From the NCBI GenBank assembly GCA_016218665.1, contig JACRDI010000003.1:1-61248 (forward strand): a stretch of DNA of 61,248 nt, written 5' to 3'. Shown here piece after piece: positions 52,098 through 61,208 of the stretch. Position 1 is the stretch's first letter, and each line of letters begins with the position of its first letter. This stretch comes from Desulfovibrio sp. Its GTDB lineage: Bacteria > Desulfobacterota > Desulfovibrionia > Desulfovibrionales > Desulfovibrionaceae. The notes beneath the pieces were generated by a model. That model was not told where the DNA came from. It saw only the letters and a program-made list of their open reading frames with translations, and did no database searches. The translations under genes were made by a program, and so were the position numbers.

Positions 52098-52943
52098 TCA
52101 CCCCTCCCTGCGGGCGGGCCTTTTCTCGAAGCGCGGGACCTCCGTGTCCCAGGACTGGGTGACGGGGCCGTCCTTCTTGTAGCGGAAGTCGCACAGGCCG
52201 TCGCCCTGGGCGATGGTGTGCACGCGGGAAAGGCCCGTGCCCTCGGCCCGGGAGAGCACGAAGTCGTTGAGGCAGAAATACGGAGCCACCGCGCCCACGC
52301 CGTTGGCCCGGAAGTACTTCACCGCGCCGCACTCGGAGTAGTCGTAGCCCAGGTCGAACCCGGCGGGCCCGCCTCCCGCGCCCTCGCCGAACACGGCCTT
52401 GCCCACCCAGTCGCCGGGGTGGCGGCGCTTTTGGGTGTCCCTGGCCCAGGCGGCCAGCTCCTGCCGGCCCTGCGGGGTGAACATGGCCTGCCCCCTGGCG
52501 CGCAGGCGCTCCGCGGGCTGCCGGCGCATCTCCTCCTCGCACAGGTCGTACATCAGCCGTCCGGCCTCCTTCTCCCTCAGGCCGTGCTCGCGCAGGGCCT
52601 GGGTGATGGCCGTGAGCCACACAGCCTGCATGAGGCTCTCCTGGTTGCGGTTGCCGGGGCCGAGGTCCGGGATGGACGGGATGAGCGCGGCGAAGCGCTC
52701 GCGGCTGTCCTTGGCCATCCTGCCCGCGCGCAGCGCCCCCACGCGCGGCGCAAGCCAGGCCTCGGCCCCCATGCTCACCCCGGCGAACTCGGCCTTGAGG
52801 CCGTCGGTTCGGGCGGGGTCGAGCCCGGCTGGGCTTTGCTGCGCGGCAAGAAGTGAGGCGGGGAAGAAGCAGGCGCAGGCTCCGGCCAGGCCCAGGCGGA
52901 TTCCGGTGCCCAGAAAGCTGCGGCGGGAAAAAATTGCGGTCAT
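52098..52943 (-). CDS. Tat-exported L-2-amino-thiazoline-4-carboxylate hydrolase family protein
   Basis: 281 residues starting at ATG 52943 (AGAGGG upstream). A twin-arginine signal, SRRSFLGTGIRLGLAGACA, targets it to the periplasm. The C-terminal half (FDLGYDYSECGAVKYF; CLNDFVLSRAEGTGL; GDGLCDFRYKK) matches the ATC hydrolase-like family, whose founding activity opens the thiazoline ring on a route to cysteine. Most members are uncharacterised, so the substrate is not known. Confidence 0.8.
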   Translation of the reverse strand: MTAIFSRRSFLGTGIRLGLAGACACFFPASLLAAQQSPAGLDPARTDGLKAEFAGVSMGAEAWLAPRVGALRAGRMAKDSRERFAALIPSIPDLGPGNRNQESLMQAVWLTAITQALREHGLREKEAGRLMYDLCEEEMRRQPAERLRARGQAMFTPQGRQELAAWARDTQKRRHPGDWVGKAVFGEGAGGGPAGFDLGYDYSECGAVKYFRANGVGAVAPYFCLNDFVLSRAEGTGLSRVHTIAQGDGLCDFRYKKDGPVTQSWDTEVPRFEKRPARREG

Positions 52944-53154
52944 GTGCCCTCTGCATGGGGGAAACAGGTTGCAGTGAACTGGAGGAATTATGTCGGGTTT
53001 CGCGGACGGGCGCAAGGCCGCCCGCCCGGACATGCGCGGCCGCCCCTTCCCCGGCCCCGCCGCCGGCGCCCCCTGCTCCCTTCTGCGGGCGGGCCGCATT
53101 GCGGGGCCGGGCCAAAAAGGCTAGGGTGCGCCCCAGCGAACCTGGGAGAAGTGC

Positions 53155-53859
53155 ATGTACAAAGGCAAGCGCATCCTGGCCACCATCAGCGCCCGCGGCG
53201 GCAGCAAAGGCGTGCCGGGCAAGAACATCCGGCCCCTTTGCGGCCTGCCGCTCATCGCCTGGAGCATCCGCGAGGGCCTGCGCTCGGCCTGCATCGACAG
53301 GCTGGTGGTCTCCTCCGACGACGAGAACATCCTGGCCGTGGCCCGGGCCCACGGGGCCGAGACCCCCTTCGTGCGCCCGGCGGAGCTGGCCCGCGACGAC
53401 ACCCCCGGCGTGGACCCCGTGCTGCACGCGGTGGAGGCGCTGAAGCCCGACGCCTACGATTACGTGGTGCTCCTGCAGCCCACCTCGCCCCTGCGCACGG
53501 TGGAGGACATCGACGGCTGCATCGCCGCCTGCCTGGACGGCGGGCATCCCTGCGTGCTCACCGTCACCGAGCCGGACAAGAGCCCCTACTTCATGTTCAA
53601 CATGGACGCGGACGGCCTGCTCTCGCCCCTCATCCCCCAGGAGCGCTACCACACCCGCAGGCAGGACCTGCCCCGCGTGTTCGCGCCCAACGGGGCCGTA
53701 TACGTGGCCGACTGCGCCTGGCTGGCGCGCACCAGAAGCTACCTGACCCCGGAGACCCGCGGCTTTGAGATGCCCAAGGAGCGCGCCCAGGACATCGACG
53801 ACCTGCTTGATTTCGACATCTGCGAGCTGCTGCTGAAACGATCCGGGCGCATCGCATGA
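53155..53859 (+). CDS. Acylneuraminate cytidylyltransferase family protein
   Basis: 234 residues resembling NeuA/PseF/LegF enzymes that attach CMP to nonulosonic acids for surface glycans. The CTP-binding motif ISARGGSKGVPGKNIRPL is intact, as are LLQPTSPLRT and FAPNGAVYVAD. Its stop overlaps the possible ATGA start of the next gene, so it forms an operon with two oxidoreductases. No synthase (NeuB-like) is in the window, so the sugar is not identified. Confidence 0.88.
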   Translation: MYKGKRILATISARGGSKGVPGKNIRPLCGLPLIAWSIREGLRSACIDRLVVSSDDENILAVARAHGAETPFVRPAELARDDTPGVDPVLHAVEALKPDAYDYVVLLQPTSPLRTVEDIDGCIAACLDGGHPCVLTVTEPDKSPYFMFNMDADGLLSPLIPQERYHTRRQDLPRVFAPNGAVYVADCAWLARTRSYLTPETRGFEMPKERAQDIDDLLDFDICELLLKRSGRIA

Positions 53860-53870
53860 ACGGAGCCCCC

Positions 53871-54959
53871 ATGAAGACACTGAACGCGGCGGTCATCGGC
53901 CTGGGCGGCATGGGCCGCCGGCACGTGGCCGCGCTGGACGCCCTGGCCGGGCGCGGCATTGCCGTGCGCGTGTCCGCCCTGTGCGACATGAATCTTTCCG
54001 CCGCGGCGGAACTGGCCGCCTCCCGCACGGATTCCGACGCCAACGCGCCGGGCGTCTACGCCGACTGGCGCGAGGCCCTGGCCGCCCATGCCTCCGGGGA
54101 GCGCCCGGTGGACCTTTTGTGCATCGCCACCAACGGCCCCAGCCACCGCGACATCGTGCTGGCCGCGGCCGCGGCCAAGATCCCCTTCGTGCTCTGCGAG
54201 AAGCCCATGAGCACCAGCGGCGCGGCCACCCGCGAGATGGCGGACGCCTGCCAATCCTCCGGCACGCGCCTGGCCGTGAACCTGTGCCGCCGCTTCCTCA
54301 CGCGCTGTCTGCTCTTCCGCCAGGCCCTGCGCGACGGGCTTGTGGGTCGCCCCCGGCGCTTCTGGTCCGTCATCGGCGGCGGCGGCGTGGGCTGCGTGGG
54401 CCTGCACTATTTCGACTACGCGGCCTGGCTCTTCGACGCCCGGCCCGTCTGGGTCAGCGCGGAACTGACGCGGGACCCCGCGCCCAACGTGCGCGGAGCG
54501 CAGTTCTTCGATCCCGGCGGACAGGTGAGCGTGGGCTTCCAGTGCGCCGACGGCTGGCGCTTCACGGGCGACTTCGAGCTCTCCGAGGACGTGCCCAGGG
54601 CCTCGCGCTGCATCGTGGTCGGCACCGAGGGCGTGGCCGAGACCGACGACTTCACCCCGGCCCCGGCGGGCGCTGCCCGCGCCACGGCCCGCCCGGCGGA
54701 CCAGCGCCACGTGGCCAAGACGCGCCTGGTGCAGCCCGAGCCCGTGGCCCTGGACCACGGCCCGGCGCTGGACATCGTGCAGGCCACGGCCGACTGCCTG
54801 GCCGACCTGCTGGGCCCGTACGCCCACCCCACGACGGACGCGGGCATCGAGTCCGTGGACGTGGTGCTGGCCGCGCACCTGTCTTCCGCCAGGGGCGGCG
54901 CGCGCGTGGCCCTGCCGCTTGCCGGCGACGACCTCAAACTCGACGTGCCCATCACCTAG
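53871..54959 (+). CDS. Gfo/Idh/MocA family oxidoreductase
   Basis: 362 residues from ATG 53871, which has GGAG 6 bases upstream; the ATG at 53856 overlaps the previous stop and is an alternative. The N-terminal Rossmann motif is [18 protein letters not shown], and the family EKP motif appears as [10 protein letters not shown]. Probably an NAD(P)-dependent sugar dehydrogenase of the glycan pathway begun by the cytidylyltransferase; the substrate is unknown. Confidence 0.88.
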   Translation: MKTLNAAVIGLGGMGRRHVAALDALAGRGIAVRVSALCDMNLSAAAELAASRTDSDANAPGVYADWREALAAHASGERPVDLLCIATNGPSHRDIVLAAAAAKIPFVLCEKPMSTSGAATREMADACQSSGTRLAVNLCRRFLTRCLLFRQALRDGLVGRPRRFWSVIGGGGVGCVGLHYFDYAAWLFDARPVWVSAELTRDPAPNVRGAQFFDPGGQVSVGFQCADGWRFTGDFELSEDVPRASRCIVVGTEGVAETDDFTPAPAGAARATARPADQRHVAKTRLVQPEPVALDHGPALDIVQATADCLADLLGPYAHPTTDAGIESVDVVLAAHLSSARGGARVALPLAGDDLKLDVPIT

Positions 54960-54971
54960 GGAGGGCCCCGG

Positions 54972-55955
54972 ATGACACCTTCCGCACCCGTTCGCGTCGC
55001 ACCTGTCCGCATAGGGCTCGTCGGCGCGGGGCTCATCGCCCGGCAACATCTGCTGGCCATGGCCCGCGTGCCCGGCCTGGTTGCCGCGGGCATCAGCTCG
55101 CGCACGAAATCGAAAGCCGGGGAACTGGCGGCCGAGTTCTCCATCCCCCTCGTCGCGGACACCCCCGAGGAACTGGCCGCGCAGGTGGACGCCCTCATGG
55201 TGCTGGTGCCGCCGCAGACCATGGCTCCCATGGCCCTGCGCCTGCTGCCGCTGGGCAGGCCGCTGTTTTTGGAGAAGCCCGTAGGGCTCGGCGCCGCCGA
55301 GGCCGAAGCCGTGGCCCGCGCCGCCAGGGAGGCGGGCACGCCGAACATGGTGGGCTTCAACCGCCGGCACTACGGCGTGTTCGCCAAGGGGCTGGAGATC
55401 ATCCGCAGCCACGGGCGCCTGCTGGCCGTGCACATCGAGGGCAGCGAGCGCATGGCCGTGGTGCGTGGACTGAACCGCTTCAGCGAGGAGGTGGTGCGCG
55501 GCTGGCTCTTCGCCAACGCCACGCACACCATCGACCTGTTGCGCCACTTCGGCGGCGAGCCCGAGGAGGTGCACGCCCTGTGCGCCAGCCTGCGCGAGCC
55601 CCTGGGCGACCAGTTCGCGGCCTGCCTGCGCTTCCCCGGCGGAACTCTCGGCTCCTATGTGGCCAACTGGCACTCCCCCGGCGGCTGGGGCGTGGTGCTC
55701 AAGGGCGAGGGCGTGAGCGTGGAGTTCCGCCCCCTGGAGACCGGCCGCGTGACCTTCGCCGACGGCGGCACGCAGACCCTGGAGCCCGATGCCGAGGAAA
55801 GCGGCATCAAGGCCGGGTTCGCCGGGCAGTTGCGCGCCTTCGAGGCCCTCGTCCGCACGGGCAGGCTTGCGCCGCCCTCCCAGGACCTGGACGGCGCGCT
55901 GGCCACCATGCGCCTGGCCGAGCGCCTCGCGGCGCGGCCCATCCCCCTGGCATAG
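54972..55955 (+). CDS. Gfo/Idh/MocA family oxidoreductase
   Basis: 327 residues. Rossmann motif GLVGAGLIARQHLLAMARVPG and FLEKPVGLGAAEA as the EKP catalytic motif. It follows the first oxidoreductase by 12 bases, so the three genes make one transcription unit. The two oxidoreductases differ enough to act at different steps or on different sugars rather than being a recent duplication. Confidence 0.88.
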   Translation: MTPSAPVRVAPVRIGLVGAGLIARQHLLAMARVPGLVAAGISSRTKSKAGELAAEFSIPLVADTPEELAAQVDALMVLVPPQTMAPMALRLLPLGRPLFLEKPVGLGAAEAEAVARAAREAGTPNMVGFNRRHYGVFAKGLEIIRSHGRLLAVHIEGSERMAVVRGLNRFSEEVVRGWLFANATHTIDLLRHFGGEPEEVHALCASLREPLGDQFAACLRFPGGTLGSYVANWHSPGGWGVVLKGEGVSVEFRPLETGRVTFADGGTQTLEPDAEESGIKAGFAGQLRAFEALVRTGRLAPPSQDLDGALATMRLAERLAARPIPLA

Positions 55956-56087
55956 CCGCGCGGAAAAGTCGCCCCGCGTTGACACCCCGGAGGCGAACGA
56001 CTAGTTTTTCAGCGTGCTTGGCTGATCAGGTTTTCGCCTGCCCCCCCCAGCCTGCGCCAGCCCCGGCCACGTGCCCGCAGGAGCGCC

Positions 56088-57146
56088 ATGACCAGCGCCG
56101 AAAACCACAAGCATCGCCCGCGCATCCTCGTGGCGGATGACGAAACCATAATCGCCATGCAGATAGGCGAGCTGCTGGAGGCCGAAGGCTACCGCCTGGC
56201 CGGCGTGGCCGCCACCGCGGCCCAGGTTGTGGAGCTGGCGCGCGACCTGCGCCCGGACCTCGTGCTCATGGACATCGTCATGCCCGGCGGGAGCGACGCC
56301 GGCGACATGGACCAGCCCACCGACGGCATCGACGCCTGCGCCATCATCCAGCGCGAGCTGAACATCCCGGTGGTGCTGCTCTCCGCCCACGGGGAGGAGC
56401 ACTTCCTGCGCCGGGCGCGGCGCGCCCTGCCCGCGGCCTACCTGCTCAAGCCCTGCCAGAACACCCTGGTGCGCGCGGCCATAGAAATGGCCCTGGCCCT
56501 GCGCGGGCAGATGGACCCCGCGGCGCCCTTCCGCCTGCGCGAGGCGCACCACCGCATCAAGAACAGCTTCTCGCTCCTGCACAGCATGCTGCGCATCCAG
56601 GAGATCCAGACCACGGACCCCAAGGCCCGCCACGCCCTGGCCGACGCCGGAGCACGGGTGCTGGCCCTGGCCAAGGCCCACGAGACCATGGCCGCCGGCG
56701 GAGCGGAAAGCCCCTGCGACGCCAAGGTCCATGTGGAACGCCTGGCGGCAACGCTCTTCGACGCGCAAAAGGCCCCGGACTCGCGCCTGGCCCTTGAGCT
56801 GGACGTGGCCCCCCTGCCGCTTCTCCCGGCGCAGGTCATCCCCTGCGGCATCTTCCTGGCCGAGGCCCTGACCAACGCCATCCGGCACGCCTTTGCGGGC
56901 GATGCCGGCGCCCAGGCGCCCGTGCTGCGGGTGGAGATGAGCGCCCAGGGCGGCCAGGCGGAGCTGGCCATTTGCGACAACGGACGCGGACTGGGGGGAG
57001 ACCCCAAGGAGCTGGGCAGGCATTCCTTCGGCCTGCAATGCCTGCAGGCCGCCGCCGACCAGCTGGAGGGGCAGATGGCCATCGCCTCCGCGCCGGGCAG
57101 GGGCACGCGCGTCAGCGTGCGCTTCCCCTTGTTCGACTTCCGCTAG
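56088..57146 (+). CDS. Receiver-HisKA_2 histidine kinase fusion
   Basis: 352 residues. An N-terminal receiver (ILVADDETIIAMQIGELLEAEG, phospho-acceptor Asp in LVLMDIVMP) carries an insertion after that motif (GGSDAGDMDQPTDG). The C-terminal kinase has the HisKA_2 His in EAHHRIKNSFSLLHSML, then HATPase motifs (EALTNAIRHAF; CDNGRGLGG; FGLQCLQAAADQL). This receiver-to-kinase order fits an intermediate in a phosphorelay. CAGGAG precedes the ATG. Confidence 0.9.
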   Translation: MTSAENHKHRPRILVADDETIIAMQIGELLEAEGYRLAGVAATAAQVVELARDLRPDLVLMDIVMPGGSDAGDMDQPTDGIDACAIIQRELNIPVVLLSAHGEEHFLRRARRALPAAYLLKPCQNTLVRAAIEMALALRGQMDPAAPFRLREAHHRIKNSFSLLHSMLRIQEIQTTDPKARHALADAGARVLALAKAHETMAAGGAESPCDAKVHVERLAATLFDAQKAPDSRLALELDVAPLPLLPAQVIPCGIFLAEALTNAIRHAFAGDAGAQAPVLRVEMSAQGGQAELAICDNGRGLGGDPKELGRHSFGLQCLQAAADQLEGQMAIASAPGRGTRVSVRFPLFDFR

Positions 57147-57147
57147 G

Positions 57148-57927
57148 CTACCAGAGACGGTCGGCGTAGACCGCGGGCAGGCCCTTCTCGATGATGGCCG
57201 CGGCGGTCTTTTCGATGTCGTAGGGCACGAAGCGCACTTCCACCCTGTCGGGCCTGTCGGCCGCGGCCGGATTCCCCGGCTCCCAGAGCAGGTACTTGGC
57301 CCTGTTGTTGCCGTCGCGCGGCTGGCCCACGGCCCCGGCGTTGACGATGTGCCGCGCGGCCGGGTTCAGCACGTGCAGGCCCTTGCCCAGGGCCTTGCGG
57401 CCGATCCGGGGCCGGTTCCGCCCGGGCAGCAGGCTGATGCGCTCCAGCTCGTGGGTGTGCCCGGCGAAGCACAGGCGGTGGGAATACAGGCCGAAGGTCT
57501 CGCGCAGGGCGTGGTCGTCCAGTTCGTACAGGTACTTGGAAACCAGGCCCGGCGGGCAGCCGTGCACGAAGAGCGCGCCCTCCACCTCGCAGGTGCGCGG
57601 CAGGGTGCGGAAGTACATGAGGGAGTCCTCGGACAAAAGGTCGCGCGTGCGGTCCAGCGCCTTGCGCGCCTGGGGGTTGAACCAGCCCCTGGCCTGGGCC
57701 TCCAGCAGGCCGTGCTCGTGGTTGCCCAGAATGGACATGACCCCGCGCTCGCGCAGGAGCTTCACGCAGGCGTCGGGCTCCGGGCCGTAGCCCACCATGT
57801 CGCCCAGGTTCACGGCCATGGAGATCTTCCCGCCCAGAGCGTCCATGTCCGCCAGGACGGCCTTGAGGGCCTCAAGATTGCCGTGCACGTCGCTCATGAC
57901 GACGATGCGGGGGGTGTCCGCGCTCAT
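57148..57927 (-). CDS. Metallophosphoesterase, YfcE/DUF2437-like
   Basis: 259 residues of the calcineurin-like family. Metal ligands: SDVHGNLEAL, NLGDMVGYGP, ILGNHEH, VHGCPPG and FAGHTHELE. Proteins of this size are generic phosphodiesterases or phosphatases acting on unknown substrates. It converges on the receiver-kinase gene, with the stops 1-2 bases apart and no terminator between. Confidence 0.88.
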   Translation of the reverse strand: MSADTPRIVVMSDVHGNLEALKAVLADMDALGGKISMAVNLGDMVGYGPEPDACVKLLRERGVMSILGNHEHGLLEAQARGWFNPQARKALDRTRDLLSEDSLMYFRTLPRTCEVEGALFVHGCPPGLVSKYLYELDDHALRETFGLYSHRLCFAGHTHELERISLLPGRNRPRIGRKALGKGLHVLNPAARHIVNAGAVGQPRDGNNRAKYLLWEPGNPAAADRPDRVEVRFVPYDIEKTAAAIIEKGLPAVYADRLW

Positions 57928-58104
57928 GGCCTCAAGGCTACATCAGTGCGGTCCGGTACGCAACGTGCGCGCAACCCGGCCTTGCGCCGCAGAATTTTTT
58001 GCGGCACAAGTCCCTGTGAGGCTTGCCGCCTTTCGCCCCCGCGCCGACCCCCCTTCGGCTCAGTTTCGGGCGGCGTCAACACTGCTACCGGGAACCGCCC
58101 GCAC

Positions 58105-59007
58105 ATGGCCAAGCTCAAAACGCTCCTGCTGCACCCGGACCCGCTGGTCCGGCGCGACCTGCGCCGGGCCCTTGCCGATGCGGGCTTTCTGCAGGTGCTG
58201 GGCGAGGCCGTCACCGCCTTCGAGGCCATGGAGCTCATTGAGGCCATCCCCTACGGCGCGCTGTTCATCGGCCTCGACCTGCCGGGCGGGGTCTCCGGCC
58301 TGGAGCTGGCGCAGATGCTCTCCGGCCGGAAGAACAAGCCCGCGCTGGTGTTTTTGGCCGCAAGCGAATCCCACGCCTATGCCGCCTTCGAGCAGGGCGC
58401 CACGGACTACCTCATCTGGCCCGCGCCGGACGAACGCATCCAGAAGACCCTCCTGAAGCTTTCGGAGTTCAAGGCCCGCTTCCGCGAGGTGCCCATGCCG
58501 GACAAGTGGTCCGAGGCCGCGCCCCAGACCGCGTTCGACGACGGCCCCTGGCCCGACAACTGGTCCGGCGACGATGAAAAGACCGTTTCCGTGCCCCTGG
58601 AGGACGACGAGCAGGAGCACTTCCTCTCGGCCCTCAAGCAGGCCTGGGACACCAACCAGGCGCGCACCCCGGAGATAGAGAAGCTGGCCGTCTCCCAGGA
58701 CGGCCGCATGTTCCTGGTGCCCTACGGGCAGATCGTGTTCGTGGAGGCCTACGAGGACTACTCCTACGTGCACACGGCCCAGCAGAAATACCTCACCAGC
58801 TACCGCGTGAAGTACCTGGAGGAGCGCCTGGCCCCGCACCGCTTCTTCCGCGTGCACCGCAAGTATTTGGTGAACCTGGACATGGTGACCGAGATCGCGT
58901 CGCTGCCCGGCAGCAACTTCATGCTGCGCACCGCGGGCAGAACGCGCATCGAGCTGCCCATCAGCCGCAGGCGCATAGCGAGCCTGAAGCAGGTGCTGGG
59001 CTTCTAG
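58105..59007 (+). CDS. LytTR-domain response regulator
   Basis: 300 residues. The N-terminal receiver-like domain has LLLHPDPLVRRDL and a candidate phospho-acceptor in IGLDLPGG. An acidic linker (about 130-180, rich in Asp, Glu and Trp) leads to a LytTR DNA-binding domain (IVFVEAYEDYSYVHTA; FFRVHRKYLVNLDMV; RRRIASLKQVLGF). The start at ATG 58105 has only a weak GGGAA site. No partner kinase is adjacent on the same strand, although the receiver-HisKA_2 gene is 1 kb away. Confidence 0.88.
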   Translation: MAKLKTLLLHPDPLVRRDLRRALADAGFLQVLGEAVTAFEAMELIEAIPYGALFIGLDLPGGVSGLELAQMLSGRKNKPALVFLAASESHAYAAFEQGATDYLIWPAPDERIQKTLLKLSEFKARFREVPMPDKWSEAAPQTAFDDGPWPDNWSGDDEKTVSVPLEDDEQEHFLSALKQAWDTNQARTPEIEKLAVSQDGRMFLVPYGQIVFVEAYEDYSYVHTAQQKYLTSYRVKYLEERLAPHRFFRVHRKYLVNLDMVTEIASLPGSNFMLRTAGRTRIELPISRRRIASLKQVLGF

Positions 59008-59203
59008 ACGCAGGGCCCGGCGCGGCGATGGACGGCGATTCCGGCCATTCACCGCGCCAGCGCCGCCGTCCGTCGAATGGCGCTGCGCAGGGCCGGGCCG
59101 ACTGATGTAGACACGAGCACATGCGGACCGCGAGCACGCGGGACGCTCCGGCTTTGGGCCGCGCGGCGACCCCCATCACGCGCCCCGAGGAGGACCAAAG
59201 GAC

Positions 59204-61153
59204 ATGGACAACAGCGGAACCCTGGACAGCCTGGCGCAGGAGCTGCGCGTCTTCAGGCCCCTGCCCCAGCTGGTCATAGAGGCCAACGTGAACCCCCAGG
59301 AGCTGGAGGGCTTCCGCCGCCAGGCCGCCCACGACCCCCTGGGCTACTGGGAGGAAGCCGCCGACGAGCTGGACTGGTACAAGAAGTGGGACCGCGTGCT
59401 CGACGACGCGGACGCGCCCTTCTACCGCTGGTTCCCCGGCGCGCGCTGCAACATCGTCTACAACTGCCTGGACCGCCACATAGAGACGGCCAACAAGAAC
59501 AAGCTGGCCCTCATCTGGGAGGGCGAGCCGGGCGATTCCCGCAAGTTCACCTACTACGAGCTCTACCGCGAGGTGAACCGCTTCGCCGGGGCGCTGCGCA
59601 CCCTGGGCGTCGCCAAGGGCGAGCGCGTCATCATCTACATGCCGCCCCTGCCCGAGGCCGTCATCGCCATGCTGGCCTGCGCGCGCATCGGCGCGGTGCA
59701 CTCCCTCGTCTTCGCCGGGTTCTCGGCCAAGGCCCTGCGCTCGCGCATCCGCGACGTGAAGGCCAAGCTCGTGGTCACGGCCGACGGCTTCTACCGCAAC
59801 GGCCAGATCATCAAGCTCAAGCCCATCGTGGACGAGGCCCTTGTGGGCGCCTGCGCCGACTGCGTGGACTCCGTGGTGGTCGTCCACCGCGCCAAGGTGG
59901 ACACCGACATGCAGGAGGGCCGCGACTTCTGGTACGACGACGTGGTGCGCCGCGAACGGCCCGAGTCGCCCGCCGAGGTCATGGACGCGAACGACACGCT
60001 CTTTCTGCTGCACACCAGCGGCACCACGGGCGCGCCCAAGGTCGTCTCCCACTGCCACGGCGGCTACATGGTGGGCGTGCACCGCACCCTCACCCACGTG
60101 TTCGACATCAAGCCCACGGACATCTTCTGGTGCACCGCCGACCTCGGCTGGGTCACCGGCCACAGCGCCGTGGTCTACGGGCCGCTGCTGGCCGGCACCA
60201 CTACGCTCATCTACGAAGGCCACCCCAACTACCCCCAGGCCGACCGCATGTGGCACATCGTGAGCAAGTACGGGGTGACCATCTTCTACACCGCGCCCAC
60301 GCTCATCCGCATGCTCATGCGCTTCGGGCCGCAGTACCCGCGCATGCACGACCTCTCCACCCTGCGCCTGCTCGGCACCGTGGGCGAGCCCATCGGCCCG
60401 GAAACCTGGCTGTGGTTCTACCGGCACATCGGCCGCGGCGAATGCCCGCTCCTCGACACCTGGTGGCAGACCGAGACCGGCATGTTCATGATCTCGCCCC
60501 TGCCCATCTCGCTGCTGAAGCCCGGCTCCGTCACCAAGCCCCTGCCGGGAGTCGAGGTGGACGTGGTGGACCGCGAGGGCAAGCCCGTGCCCACCGGCAA
60601 GGGCGGCCTGCTGGTCATCACCAGGCCCTGGCCGGCCATGATGACGGGCATCTTCGACCCCACGGGCAAGGACGGCGGACCCGATTCCGGCAAGGCGCGC
60701 TATCTCGAATCCTTCTCCCGCTTCCCCGGCAAGTACCTGGCGGGCGACGTGGCCAAGCGCGACGAGGACGGCTTTTTGTGGATACAGGGCCGCGCCGACG
60801 ACGTGCTGAACATCGCCGGGCACAGGCTTGGCACCGCCGAGCTGGAGAACGCCTTCCGCGCGCACCCCGCCGTGGCCGAGGCCGCCGTCATCGGCGTGCC
60901 CGACAAGATCAAGGGCGAGGCCGCCAAGGCCTTCGTCATCCTGAACGAGGGGCACCAGCCCTCGGACGAGCTGGTGCTTGCGCTGCAGCAGCACATGCGC
61001 AAGGAGCTCGGCCCCGTGGCCGTCATCAAGGGCGTGGAGTTCCGCGAGACCCTGCCGCGCACCAAGAGCGGCAAGATACTGCGCCGGGTGCTGAAGGCCG
61101 AGGAAACCGGGGAAGCCCCCGGCGACCTGAGCATGCTGGAGGACAACGAGTAG
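59204..61153 (+). CDS. acs: Acetyl-CoA synthetase
   Basis: Activates acetate to acetyl-CoA through acetyl-AMP (649 residues, full length). AMP-binding motif HTSGTTGAPKV, acetate-pocket Trp in TWWQTETG, and the C-terminal catalytic, regulatory Lys in RTKSGKILRR. AGGAGG precedes ATG 59204. It may recover acetate, including that formed from acetyl phosphate by the betaine reductase system, but it is far from that cluster. Confidence 0.96.
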   Translation: MDNSGTLDSLAQELRVFRPLPQLVIEANVNPQELEGFRRQAAHDPLGYWEEAADELDWYKKWDRVLDDADAPFYRWFPGARCNIVYNCLDRHIETANKNKLALIWEGEPGDSRKFTYYELYREVNRFAGALRTLGVAKGERVIIYMPPLPEAVIAMLACARIGAVHSLVFAGFSAKALRSRIRDVKAKLVVTADGFYRNGQIIKLKPIVDEALVGACADCVDSVVVVHRAKVDTDMQEGRDFWYDDVVRRERPESPAEVMDANDTLFLLHTSGTTGAPKVVSHCHGGYMVGVHRTLTHVFDIKPTDIFWCTADLGWVTGHSAVVYGPLLAGTTTLIYEGHPNYPQADRMWHIVSKYGVTIFYTAPTLIRMLMRFGPQYPRMHDLSTLRLLGTVGEPIGPETWLWFYRHIGRGECPLLDTWWQTETGMFMISPLPISLLKPGSVTKPLPGVEVDVVDREGKPVPTGKGGLLVITRPWPAMMTGIFDPTGKDGGPDSGKARYLESFSRFPGKYLAGDVAKRDEDGFLWIQGRADDVLNIAGHRLGTAELENAFRAHPAVAEAAVIGVPDKIKGEAAKAFVILNEGHQPSDELVLALQQHMRKELGPVAVIKGVEFRETLPRTKSGKILRRVLKAEETGEAPGDLSMLEDNE

Positions 61154-61159
61154 ACGAAC

Positions 61160-61208
61160 CTGGGGGCGCTGCCCCCAGGACCCCGCCAGAGGGCACGAGG
61201 CCCTCTGG
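61160..61208. repeat. Composite hairpin repeat, copy 3
   Basis: CTGGGGGC/GCCCCCAG (61160-61178) followed by CCAGAGGGC/GCCCTCTGG (61186-61208), as in the 13.4 and 18.7 kb copies. It lies 7 bases after the acs stop and may act as its terminator. The third hairpin is not clear before the window ends. Confidence 0.85.

Noticed and set aside
49372..53880. A 1,502-residue fusion protein ending in the PEP-synthase-like sequence
   Set aside because: The upstream part overlaps the ATC-hydrolase-like and cytidylyltransferase genes and has no domain; a good ribosome site and natural start occur at 52008.
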